Positions 17,436 through 26,266 of a stretch of 64,000 nt of DNA are shown in pieces. The notes beneath the pieces are model-generated. The model did no database searches and was not told where the DNA came from. It was given only the letters and a program-made list of their open reading frames with translations. This stretch comes from Promethearchaeati archaeon (GTDB taxonomy: Archaea; Asgardarchaeota; Heimdallarchaeia; Heimdallarchaeales; Heimdallarchaeaceae), in contig JABLTJ010000002.1 in NCBI GenBank assembly GCA_013166775.1, forward strand, positions 142,264 to 206,263, in the 5' to 3' direction. Both the position numbers and the translations under genes were made by a program. How positions within the stretch are numbered: the first letter of the stretch is position 1; every line of letters starts with the position of its first letter.

Positions 17436-19280
17436 CTAATCCCCCATTCCTTCCATTGGTTTTTCGAATCTTTCTCGAATTTCTGAGAACCTTGCAAAAA
17501 CTCTCCAGTAATCGATTGAAGTTTTTAGCAATTCTTCGTGTTTTCCTTTGGCAATTATAGCGCCTTGTTTCATTACAATTATGATATCAGAATGTCTGAT
17601 TGTACTCAATCTATGAGTTATCACAAAACTTGTTCTGTTTTGTAAAACTCTATTTATAGCAGTTTGAATATCATCTTCGGTTTCACTATCTACACTAGAA
17701 GTTGCATCGTCGAATACTAAAACCTCAGGATTTGATAAAATCATTCTAGCAATTGCTATTCTTTGTTTTTGCCCTCCTGAAAGAGTCATACCTCTCTCAC
17801 CTACAACTGTATCATATTGTTTATCAAAGTTCATTATAAAATCATGAGCTTGAGCCATCTTAGCTGCTTCAATAATCTCCTCATCTTTAGCTTCTGGATT
17901 ACCATAAGAAATATTCTGCTTAACAGATCCAGAGAAAAGTACTACGTCTTGTTCAATGACTCCAATGCTTTTTCTTATTCGTTCTAATGTTAATTCTTTG
18001 GTATCTTCCCCATCTAAGAGAATTTGACCATTATCAACATCATATAATCGTGTAAGCAATTTCATAACTGTAGTTTTTCCTGAGCCAGCAGGTCCTACAA
18101 TTGCCACCCGGTTTCCAGCAGAAATACTAAAGGATACATTGTTAACAACTTTAGTTTTACCATCATAAGAAAAGTTAACATTCTTAAAATCAATATTACC
18201 TCGGATTTTGTCTAACTCTTTTGGATTGCTTGCTACTGGAAGTACTGTTTGTTTTGCGAGAATACTTGTAATCCTTTTTGCTCCAGCTATTCCCATTTGA
18301 GTAAGAACTAAACTCCATGATAAAACCCAAACTGGAAAGAAGAAATTTGAGATCAGCATTACATAGGAGAACAATTGACCAATATTGAATATCCCTGCTT
18401 GAATTAGTATGACACCATAAACTATTGAGAAACCAACACTAATTCCCACAATTAGTGCAGGAAAGTATCTTGATCTTAACCGCCCTCGTGTGATAATTTG
18501 ATTAGATAAAGTATCATTTTTCTCTCTAAATAGATATCTTTCATGTTCATCTCTTGCGAAAGTCTTAACAACACTTATTCCTAGTAGTTTTTCTTGAAGA
18601 TATGAAGATAAACTAGAATAAGACTCTTGTATTTCCATTGAAATTGGCCCAACAGATTTGAAAAATCTTCTAGCTAGAAAGAATATTGGAAGTGCTATGG
18701 CTACTGGGATAAGAAGTAGAACAGGAATGCCTTTCCAGAAGGGATCAATAAGAAGCATACCTCCCATAGCAAAGAGGATTTGAATGAATGCTAGATATAA
18801 CAAATGCATACATGGATTTATAAGAAAATTTACCATTCTTGTATCGAATGTAGCCCTTGCCATTACGTCTCCAGCTTTGACAGTATCATGGAACGTCATG
18901 CTTTTTGATAGCATTGAAGCATAATACTCATCTCTGATATCTCGTTCAACTTTTTGAGATGCAACCTCTATAACTATACTATTTGCAAATCCAACTAATC
19001 CATTGATAATTGTTAAACCAAGAATTATGAAAGCAAAGAATCTAACTTGACTCCAATTTGATGCAATTATTTCATTCACTAAATTATTTCCCATAAGAAT
19101 AGGGTTTATAGTACTGATAGCAGTTGATGCTGTAGATAGGATGATGAAAGCAACTAATAGACCTTTATATGCCGTTATATGACTTAGAATCCATCTGAAA
19201 TGACTTCTTTTATCATATTTTGCCATAATTGGATCAAAGAATTCTCCGGAGTTAATTCCAGGATCAGTACTTGTGACCAT
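17436..19280 (-). CDS. ABC exporter half, degenerate-site subunit
   Basis: A 614-residue ABC exporter half with six transmembrane helices and an NBD: Walker A GPAGSGKTT near 392, canonical signature LSGGQKQR near 498, but Walker B VLVFDDATSSVD near 521 with Asp in place of the catalytic Glu. Together with LSEGQ in the partner, this gives one consensus and one degenerate ATP site, as in TM287/288 and BmrC/BmrD. It is first in a two-gene operon with its own TATA box. Confidence 0.92.
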   Translation of the reverse strand: MVTSTDPGINSGEFFDPIMAKYDKRSHFRWILSHITAYKGLLVAFIILSTASTAISTINPILMGNNLVNEIIASNWSQVRFFAFIILGLTIINGLVGFANSIVIEVASQKVERDIRDEYYASMLSKSMTFHDTVKAGDVMARATFDTRMVNFLINPCMHLLYLAFIQILFAMGGMLLIDPFWKGIPVLLLIPVAIALPIFFLARRFFKSVGPISMEIQESYSSLSSYLQEKLLGISVVKTFARDEHERYLFREKNDTLSNQIITRGRLRSRYFPALIVGISVGFSIVYGVILIQAGIFNIGQLFSYVMLISNFFFPVWVLSWSLVLTQMGIAGAKRITSILAKQTVLPVASNPKELDKIRGNIDFKNVNFSYDGKTKVVNNVSFSISAGNRVAIVGPAGSGKTTVMKLLTRLYDVDNGQILLDGEDTKELTLERIRKSIGVIEQDVVLFSGSVKQNISYGNPEAKDEEIIEAAKMAQAHDFIMNFDKQYDTVVGERGMTLSGGQKQRIAIARMILSNPEVLVFDDATSSVDSETEDDIQTAINRVLQNRTSFVITHRLSTIRHSDIIIVMKQGAIIAKGKHEELLKTSIDYWRVFARFSEIRERFEKPMEGMGD

Positions 19281-19314
19281 ATTCTATTCAATTCCTATCA
19301 ATTATATTATCGTT

Positions 19315-19330
19315 GATTATATAAACTGTA
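19315..19330 (-). promoter_or_regulatory. TATA box of the ABC exporter operon
   Basis: Minus-strand TACAGTTTATATAATC, about 35-50 bases upstream of the ATG at 19280. Confidence 0.45.
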
Positions 19331-19441
19331 AATGGTTTCTGTCTGAAATCTTATTCGATTTTTAAATATAACATTATTAACTTTATCTTCTTGTAGTTAG
19401 ATAGATTTGATTATTTAAGTTAAATTCTTAAGTTAGGTTTT

Positions 19442-20449
19442 CTATAAATCAATCCAGATCTCGATTATACCATAAATCATCTGAGAGCTGGTTAAAGATG
19501 ACCCAACTATTCTTAAGGGAGCTTCATTACTTTCTAAGAAAACAGAATTTCTTTTCGCAGTTAGGATATAGCTATTGTTTCTTGCAATATCATAACTATC
19601 TAGAATAATTTGCTCTTCATTGTTCTTCAGAATAATATCATATCCTTGAAATGCTAAAGTATCATTGAAAGTGTAATGAGTACTATCTTCCAACTCTCCA
19701 TCTATGAGTGAGATTATTATCCATAGAGGGATTCCTTGATAGGTATTATTGCGTGTCCCTTCCTGTAAAACGAAAAATATACTATGATTTTCTTCACCAG
19801 AACACAAAGCTGCTTCAAATGATGAACGATCAATACTATCATTTGTTAAACCATAAAGATAGACGGACCACATGTTTACAACTTCTCTAATTTCCACTGT
19901 TTGAACTTTCTTTGCCCAGAGATTTCCATCTGTTAAATATCCTTCTTCTGAAATGAACGCTATCCTTAATGGACCATCGTCACTTGGTATATTTGAACCA
20001 GCTACTTCATAAGCAAGCAATATTTGAAATTTTTTTATACCTTGATTATCCCCTGTTTCATTATCATATGCAACAACATTTCCGCTTATCATTTGTGAAG
20101 TGTAAGTAACAGTCCATCCATCACTTGCTATTGCTTTTAGATCCTCATCTGAGGATATTCCTCCTACTTCATCTAATAATACATCCAGGGATACTCCTTC
20201 ATACAGAGAAGATCCCACTATTGTTCCAGTAGCCTTCTTGTACCCACCATAACCTTCTACAGATTCTAACTCCATCAATTCAGTCATAGTATATTTTTTT
20301 GTAGTTATTGCACTCTGAATTGTGAAAATTATATCAGTGTCTCCTGTTTGTTTCTCATGAAAAACTCCAAAGTAAACTCCAATGATTGTTCCTGAAATAA
20401 GCACTACAAAAATAGAACCAATAAAAACAGTCCTCTGTTTATTTATCAT
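19442..20449 (-). CDS. Exported protein with two tandem molybdopterin-domain-like repeats
   Basis: A 335-residue protein with an N-terminal membrane anchor (residues about 7-28). Two related halves follow: residues about 55-190 (TGTIVGSSLYEGVSLDVLL ... GPLRIAFI ... VQTVEIRE) and about 195-335 (NNTYQGIPLWIII ... APLRIVGSS ... MIYGIIEIWI). The pattern GVxLxxLL, an aromatic/Gly segment and a terminal strand resembles the sulfite-oxidase-like molybdopterin-binding domain, but the cofactor-binding Arg/Cys core is not evident, so it is probably a non-enzymatic derivative. It diverges from the sugar ABC importer genes and shares their intergenic region. The fold call is moderate. Confidence 0.55.
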   Translation of the reverse strand: MINKQRTVFIGSIFVVLISGTIIGVYFGVFHEKQTGDTDIIFTIQSAITTKKYTMTELMELESVEGYGGYKKATGTIVGSSLYEGVSLDVLLDEVGGISSDEDLKAIASDGWTVTYTSQMISGNVVAYDNETGDNQGIKKFQILLAYEVAGSNIPSDDGPLRIAFISEEGYLTDGNLWAKKVQTVEIREVVNMWSVYLYGLTNDSIDRSSFEAALCSGEENHSIFFVLQEGTRNNTYQGIPLWIIISLIDGELEDSTHYTFNDTLAFQGYDIILKNNEEQIILDSYDIARNNSYILTAKRNSVFLESNEAPLRIVGSSLTSSQMIYGIIEIWIDL

Positions 20450-20564
20450 TGTTAGGTCATCAATCTAAGTTTGATATAAGTATTTTTAATGAACTATTAA
20501 AAACTAATCTCAAGCGTTCAATCCAAAATACATAAGAAGATGATTTTCTTATTAGGTGCATCCA

Positions 20565-21809
20565 ATGGTTTCTAAGTATCTCAAAATTACTCTTATAGCC
20601 GTATTAGTAATTGGAATAGTAGTACCTATTTTCTTCTTAAGTTTCTATAACAGATCAGATGAATCTGAAATAGAAATTTGGTATACCTATGAAGGTATTG
20701 ATGTAATTAAGGAGAGAGTTTTAGAATACGAGAATCTTAATCCTAGAGTAAAAATCATTCTTCAAGAACAACCATCCTCGGGATGGTTGGATAAATTTAT
20801 CAGTGTAGCGCAAACGGGAGAATCTCCAGATATCTTTCTTGCAAAGGGTTCGTGGTTCGGTGAATTAGCTGGTTTGGGATATATTCTACCCTTAACTCCA
20901 TTTCTAACACCACAAAAAGAAGCGGAGTTCCTTCCATCTGCAATAGATGGACTTAGTTATGAGAATGAACTTTGGGGATTACCTCTCTGGTATGATTCTA
21001 TTTTACTATTCTATAATAAGGGTTTATTTGACCAGGCAGGGCTTTCTTATCCAAACTCTAATTGGACAGATATTGATTTGATATATGCAGCAGTTCAGTT
21101 AACAGACAGATCAGAAAACCAGATTTATGGCTTGGTGTGGAGCACTTTATCTCCTTATATGTGGCCTTCTTTTCAATATGGGTTTGATCATGGATCTCTT
21201 TATCAAAATGGTCAGATTGTTGTAAATGATACAGCTTCAGTCAATGCTATGGAATTCATTTACGATTTGAAATATTTTCATAGATGTGTAGACTATGATG
21301 ATAGTAGTAATTCTGCTACTCAAGCATTTATAGCACACAAAGGAGCTATGTTAATTTATGGTGGATGGTATACTCCTACTCTAGATACATTAGATATAAA
21401 CTATGGTTTGGAAGTACTCCCAATTATCTCTTCTACGAATAAAAGGATAACCCCAATGGTTGAAATCAAAGGGTGGGGGATTTCAAAAGATGCTAAAAAT
21501 TCAAGTTTATGCTACGAAATAATATCTTTTCTTACTGCAAAAGAAACTCAAGAAGACTTAATCCAATTTGAATACAAGGTACCAACACTGTTTGAATTGA
21601 TAAATTCCCCTTCTGTTGCAGATAATACAGTGATAAAAACTCAGATTAATCAGATTGAGTTCAGTCAGTATTATCCTTTAGATCCAATATATAATTTTTA
21701 TAGTGATTATATGAGAGCAGCTTTACAGTTTATTTTATACGATCATCAAGATATTCAAGCAGCTTTGGATGAAGCTCAAGCTGGAATAAATGCTAATACT
21801 AGAAGTTGA
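20565..21809 (+). CDS. ABC importer substrate-binding protein, family 1 (sugar)
   Basis: A 414-residue extracellular solute-binding protein. An N-terminal transmembrane anchor (residues about 7-29) without an obvious lipobox is followed by the MalE-like fold: EIWYTYEGIDVIKERVLEYE, GESPDIFLAKGSWFGELA, LPLWYDSILLFYNKGLF and AFIAHKGAMLIYGGW. The likely ligand is an oligosaccharide or glycerol-phosphate-like compound. Start chosen at ATG 20565 because AGGTG lies 7-11 bases upstream; the GTG at 20556 is part of that site. It is first in a three-gene importer operon. Confidence 0.92.
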   Translation: MVSKYLKITLIAVLVIGIVVPIFFLSFYNRSDESEIEIWYTYEGIDVIKERVLEYENLNPRVKIILQEQPSSGWLDKFISVAQTGESPDIFLAKGSWFGELAGLGYILPLTPFLTPQKEAEFLPSAIDGLSYENELWGLPLWYDSILLFYNKGLFDQAGLSYPNSNWTDIDLIYAAVQLTDRSENQIYGLVWSTLSPYMWPSFQYGFDHGSLYQNGQIVVNDTASVNAMEFIYDLKYFHRCVDYDDSSNSATQAFIAHKGAMLIYGGWYTPTLDTLDINYGLEVLPIISSTNKRITPMVEIKGWGISKDAKNSSLCYEIISFLTAKETQEDLIQFEYKVPTLFELINSPSVADNTVIKTQINQIEFSQYYPLDPIYNFYSDYMRAALQFILYDHQDIQAALDEAQAGINANTRS

Positions 21810-21813
21810 TTTT

Positions 21814-24800
21814 ATGAGAACGTTGAATCGTAAAGCAATTTTGTTTTGTTTAATTGTATTCACAATATTCCTTTCATTAAACATAATTCAAGATAACAAA
21901 CTTGCTTTAATGCAGGTTTCAGCTCAAGCAGAAGAAACCGAAATTGTTGAAATAAGAGATCGGTCCATTTCTGTTAATTGGTCTATCCCTGTAATTCATA
22001 ACTTCAATAGTTTTAGAATATCTCTATTGAGTAATAATTCTGAAGAAGAAAGTACTTGGACTATGATTCTATTCAATAGTTCTATTGAAACAACAACAAA
22101 CAGTTTTTCACTAGTTAATTACAGTTCTTCTGGATCATTGCATTCTGCTCAGAAAATCTTTACAACCAATTTTACTTCATACATAGTAGAAAATACAGCA
22201 GAAACAATACAAACTAGAATCACTGGATTACAGCCTTCATCGTTTTATACAATATTCCTTTATCTATCTAATTCTTCTCTAATTCAAGAAGAAGGAAATC
22301 AAGTAATTTATTCTGCTACTGAGGAATTGTATTGGAACTCTACATTCATTGAAACAAAATTAAGTACCGAAGATGCACTTGAATATTCTAGGAGGGCAAC
22401 AATATTATCTCTTCTTTTTATCGTTGTAATTTTCATAGTTATATTCTACATAGTTGCTAGAAAGGATGTTCCGTTTAATCGTATCGCTTATATTTTCATC
22501 TTTCCAGCTCTATTTGCACTGGTTTTACTTGAGATCTATCCAATAATTTATGGTGTAATTCTATCATTCACGTCCTACAATTTAAAAAGAGGAGAGATAC
22601 CAAAATTCAATTGGTTTCAAAACTATGCAAATGTTGCAGAAAATCCTCAGATGCCAATTGCATTCACAACTACTTTAGTATGGACAACATTGATTATAAT
22701 TGCAAAGATTCTCCTAGGATTCTTAATAGCATATTTAATTCATTTTAAAGTAAAAAGAAAGAAACTATGGTATTTGTTTCTTTACCTTCCTTGGGCCATA
22801 CCTTCCTATATCAAAATACTATCCTGGCGTACATTCATTCAAGGTAACTCGGGAGATTCATTCTTCAATATGCTTTTTGGAACGAAAGTTAATCTTGTCT
22901 CCCAACCATATGTTACTTTGATAATCGCATGTTTTGTGGAAGTGTGGGATTCAATTCCTCTAATAACAACTCTTTTCCTAGGAGGTATGAGTTCTATACC
23001 AAGAGAATTAAATGATTTAGCAGAAATTGATCAGATTGGAGAAGGAACAAAAATTAGGAAAATAGTCGTTCCTCTAATTAAACCTATTATCATTCCTGCA
23101 ATTATTCTAGAAATTATCAAAACATTCGGTAGTTTTAATGTAGCATTCTTTCTTACGAAAGGTTATCCGCTTTTATCTTATGGAACAAGTGATGCGGGAG
23201 TTATTGGAGCTACGGATTTATTCAGTACATTCACATTTTATATGTTCTATCATAAGAGAGAGGTAGGAATTGCAGCAGCTTACTCGACAATAATGAGTTT
23301 GTTGACACTATTTTTTGTTCTTATTTGGATTAAAATGTCAAGAGGAACACAGAGTACATATCAACCCACTAAAAAGAAACTTCCTTCAAGAACAAAGAAT
23401 TTTCTTCCTGTTTTAGGATTATTACAAGCTTTAGGATACATTTTAGCAGGTATCACAGGTTTTAGATACTTCGGAATTCATTACAGCAGTACTTTAAATT
23501 ATTTTATTGGTTCTTTCTATTTTCTAACTTCAATAATTTTGATTTTCTACAGAGAAAAAATCTATAATTTGTTTAAACTTCTTATCATACTTGATTTAGT
23601 AATTTCTGTTTCACAGTTCTTTGTACTACAAATGTGGTTCGCTTTTAATTGGAATATTTTCATAGTGTTTTTTGAATTATTCATTCTTTCAGGCATAAAC
23701 AAAAAATCTATCCAGTACTCTAGGAGTGAAATTTTACGGAATATTAGGAGTAGAGTCAGATCTTTCAAATTTATGGTTACGAATTCACTAAAACAAATTG
23801 ATAGATTTCTAGTTGATATGCAAACATTACATGTAATCTTCTCACTTCAAACGCTATTCTTACTTCTGTTTAACATAATTTTGAAAAACAAATCATGGAT
23901 CATGTGGAGTGTTTTTACTATCTTTCTTGTGAGTCTCAGTTTCTCATTCTTCTCAAATAGAATGCTGAAAATCTCTATTATTCTGCAAATTCCTCTTCAT
24001 TTAGGATTGATTTTTAGTTCTCCTCCTATTGGGTGGACGATTAGTCAAATCTTATTTTCAATAATTTTTATCATTAACTATGCAAAAGTAGGAGTAAACC
24101 AGAATTCTGTAATGACGAAGAATTCATTTGGAAAGAAGATTTTAAGGTTTCTATCACTTCCAAATAACAGCTCATTATTGCTATTGTTTGTAATTACTAT
24201 AACTTTCATTCCTATATGGAACATAATCTGGATAGCTTTTGCTTCTGGTAATCAAATAGTTCCCACTTCCTTCATTCCCAAGAATCCTACTTTAGATAAT
24301 TTTCGCCTTCTATTTACACAAGAAGAGATTTATCTGAATTTCGGAAACTCTTTATTAGTTGCGCTAGGTTCTGCAGGTATATGCGTACTTATTACGACGC
24401 TAGCAGGTTATTCTTTTTCACGATATAACTTCAAAGCTAAAAAGGAGCTGATGGTTGGAGTTTTCGTTTTAAAGATATTTACTGGGATATTAACGCTAAT
24501 ACCTTTCTATCTCATTATGTTTAATTTAGGATTAATAGATACTTATTTTGGAGTGATTCTTGCTTATAGTACTCATACAATCCCGATAGCATTATGGATC
24601 ATTAAAGGGTACATTGATTCTATTCCAAAAGAGCTGGATGAAGCCTCACAAATAATGGGAAATCCCGCTTTAAGAACAATTCGTAAAATAATCCTTCCTC
24701 TTTCTGGACCAGCTTTAGCAATAACATTTTTACTTAATTTTCTTGCAGCTTGGAATGGTTTCCTACTTGCTTTTGTTTTGCTTCAATCTTCATCAAAGTA

Positions 24801-24978
24801 CACATTACCAATAAAATTATTCACATTTGTTGGTTCAATTGAAGCAAGTACTCCTGAATGGGGTTTATTCGCTGCAGCATCTATTCTAGTTATTATTCCA
24901 CTTTTGATTATTTTTATCTTTTTAAGAAATTATTTACTCAAAGGTTTTGATAGTTCAATTGAAATGGGAGAAATCTAA
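21814..24978 (+). CDS. Fused ABC importer permease (MalF-like plus MalG-like in one chain)
   Basis: A 1054-residue permease. It begins with a signal-anchor, an extracytoplasmic region (about 30-190) resembling a fibronectin-type beta domain, and a membrane helix. A MalF-like permease (about 215-520) has the EAA loop IPRELNDLAEIDQIGEG near 400; about six further hydrophobic segments (530-780) follow; a MalG-like permease (about 785-1050) has EAA loop IPKELDEASQIMGNPA near 935. Both halves normally come from separate genes. It lies 4 bases after the binding-protein gene and abuts the ATPase gene. ATG 21814 was chosen; an upstream ATG overlaps the previous gene. Confidence 0.9.
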   Translation: MRTLNRKAILFCLIVFTIFLSLNIIQDNKLALMQVSAQAEETEIVEIRDRSISVNWSIPVIHNFNSFRISLLSNNSEEESTWTMILFNSSIETTTNSFSLVNYSSSGSLHSAQKIFTTNFTSYIVENTAETIQTRITGLQPSSFYTIFLYLSNSSLIQEEGNQVIYSATEELYWNSTFIETKLSTEDALEYSRRATILSLLFIVVIFIVIFYIVARKDVPFNRIAYIFIFPALFALVLLEIYPIIYGVILSFTSYNLKRGEIPKFNWFQNYANVAENPQMPIAFTTTLVWTTLIIIAKILLGFLIAYLIHFKVKRKKLWYLFLYLPWAIPSYIKILSWRTFIQGNSGDSFFNMLFGTKVNLVSQPYVTLIIACFVEVWDSIPLITTLFLGGMSSIPRELNDLAEIDQIGEGTKIRKIVVPLIKPIIIPAIILEIIKTFGSFNVAFFLTKGYPLLSYGTSDAGVIGATDLFSTFTFYMFYHKREVGIAAAYSTIMSLLTLFFVLIWIKMSRGTQSTYQPTKKKLPSRTKNFLPVLGLLQALGYILAGITGFRYFGIHYSSTLNYFIGSFYFLTSIILIFYREKIYNLFKLLIILDLVISVSQFFVLQMWFAFNWNIFIVFFELFILSGINKKSIQYSRSEILRNIRSRVRSFKFMVTNSLKQIDRFLVDMQTLHVIFSLQTLFLLLFNIILKNKSWIMWSVFTIFLVSLSFSFFSNRMLKISIILQIPLHLGLIFSSPPIGWTISQILFSIIFIINYAKVGVNQNSVMTKNSFGKKILRFLSLPNNSSLLLLFVITITFIPIWNIIWIAFASGNQIVPTSFIPKNPTLDNFRLLFTQEEIYLNFGNSLLVALGSAGICVLITTLAGYSFSRYNFKAKKELMVGVFVLKIFTGILTLIPFYLIMFNLGLIDTYFGVILAYSTHTIPIALWIIKGYIDSIPKELDEASQIMGNPALRTIRKIILPLSGPALAITFLLNFLAAWNGFLLAFVLLQSSSKYTLPIKLFTFVGSIEASTPEWGLFAAASILVIIPLLIIFIFLRNYLLKGFDSSIEMGEI

Positions 24979-26097
24979 ATGAAAATCGAAATAAGGGAAG
25001 TTACAAAAAAGTATGAGGAAAAAAAGGCAATTGATGGCATTAAAATGGTCATTCCGGAAGGTAGTTTTACAGTAATTTTAGGACCTTCTGGAAGTGGAAA
25101 AACTACTCTTTTAAGGATTATTGCAGGACTTCTTTATCCTACTTCAGGAAAAGTATTTTTTGGTCAAAACGATATGACAGATTTACCTGCCAATAAAAGA
25201 AACATTGCTATGGTTTTCCAGAAATATACTTTATTTCCACATATGACTGTGGAAGAGAATATTCGATTTCCTCTAGAAAGCATAAAGGAAGGAAAATTGT
25301 TCAAAAGCAGAACATACACAGATGAAGAGATTAGCAAGAAAATTGAAGAAATACTGAAACTACTACATTTAGAAGAACACAGAAACAAATACCCCTCACA
25401 ATTATCAGGAGGGGAGCAGCAACGGGTTGCAATAGGTAGAGAAATAATTCGAGAACCGGTAATATTCCTATTTGATGAACCCTTGAGTAATATAGATGCA
25501 AGATTACGCTATGAAATGAGAACATGGATAAGAAGACTGCATAAATTACTCAAGAAAACTACTGTATATGTCACACATGATCAATCAGAAGCTATGGCAT
25601 TAGGAAATTTAATTGCTCTATTAAATGAGGGAAAAATAGAGCAATTTGGTACTCCAGATGATCTTTACTATAATCCAATCAACAAGTTTACAGCTCAATT
25701 TATTGGTAATTATCCTATGAATTTTATTCCTTTTAAATTCAAAGATGGAGATCTATATTATAACAATGAAGAAAAGATAGAGGTTCCAAAAAACATTCTA
25801 GATATAATTTCAACCCGTAAAGTCACAAAAGGTGACATAGGTTTTCGAGCTGAATATATTAGAGAATATGATCCGAAAAAACCTGTAGATAAAGAGATGA
25901 TTCTGATAGATTGCAAAATTGAGGATACAGAAAAGGTTCTAGATCAACATATAATAACGTTAAAACATCTTAATCATCAGCTCTTCTTTGTTACGAAAAC
26001 GAAAAAAGAGTTCAAAAAGAAGGAAGCACTTTCTATAGTCATTCATAGCGACCATATCTATGTCTTCGATAATAGAGGCAAACGGATTCAGATATGA
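24979..26097 (+). CDS. ABC importer ATPase, MalK/UgpC type
   Basis: A 372-residue ATPase of carbohydrate-uptake ABC transporters. Walker A GPSGSGKTT near residue 36, signature LSGGEQQR near 142, Walker B VIFLFDEPLSNIDA near 159-172 and the switch His in YVTHDQSEAM. After about residue 240 comes a TOBE-type regulatory domain. Its start directly follows the permease stop, so the three genes form one importer. One ATPase homodimer would drive the fused permease. Confidence 0.95.
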   Translation: MKIEIREVTKKYEEKKAIDGIKMVIPEGSFTVILGPSGSGKTTLLRIIAGLLYPTSGKVFFGQNDMTDLPANKRNIAMVFQKYTLFPHMTVEENIRFPLESIKEGKLFKSRTYTDEEISKKIEEILKLLHLEEHRNKYPSQLSGGEQQRVAIGREIIREPVIFLFDEPLSNIDARLRYEMRTWIRRLHKLLKKTTVYVTHDQSEAMALGNLIALLNEGKIEQFGTPDDLYYNPINKFTAQFIGNYPMNFIPFKFKDGDLYYNNEEKIEVPKNILDIISTRKVTKGDIGFRAEYIREYDPKKPVDKEMILIDCKIEDTEKVLDQHIITLKHLNHQLFFVTKTKKEFKKKEALSIVIHSDHIYVFDNRGKRIQI

Positions 26098-26100
26098 CTC

Positions 26101-26108
26101 TTTTTTTT
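26101..26108 (+). terminator. Oligo-T run after the sugar importer operon
   Basis: Eight Ts begin 3 bases after the stop of the ATPase gene. Archaeal polymerase commonly terminates at such runs; no hairpin is needed or seen. Confidence 0.4.
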
Positions 26109-26266
26109 GATGAGCTAGGACTATGGTAATATTATTAATATTCTTTAATTATTGTAATAGGAGAACAATCATACTTCCTATATTCAAAAAAAGGTCAAAT
26201 AGGGTTCAAATGTAGGAAAAAAGCTGTTCTTACTCTGGGGCAATCAATATCTCTAAAGTGAATTAA

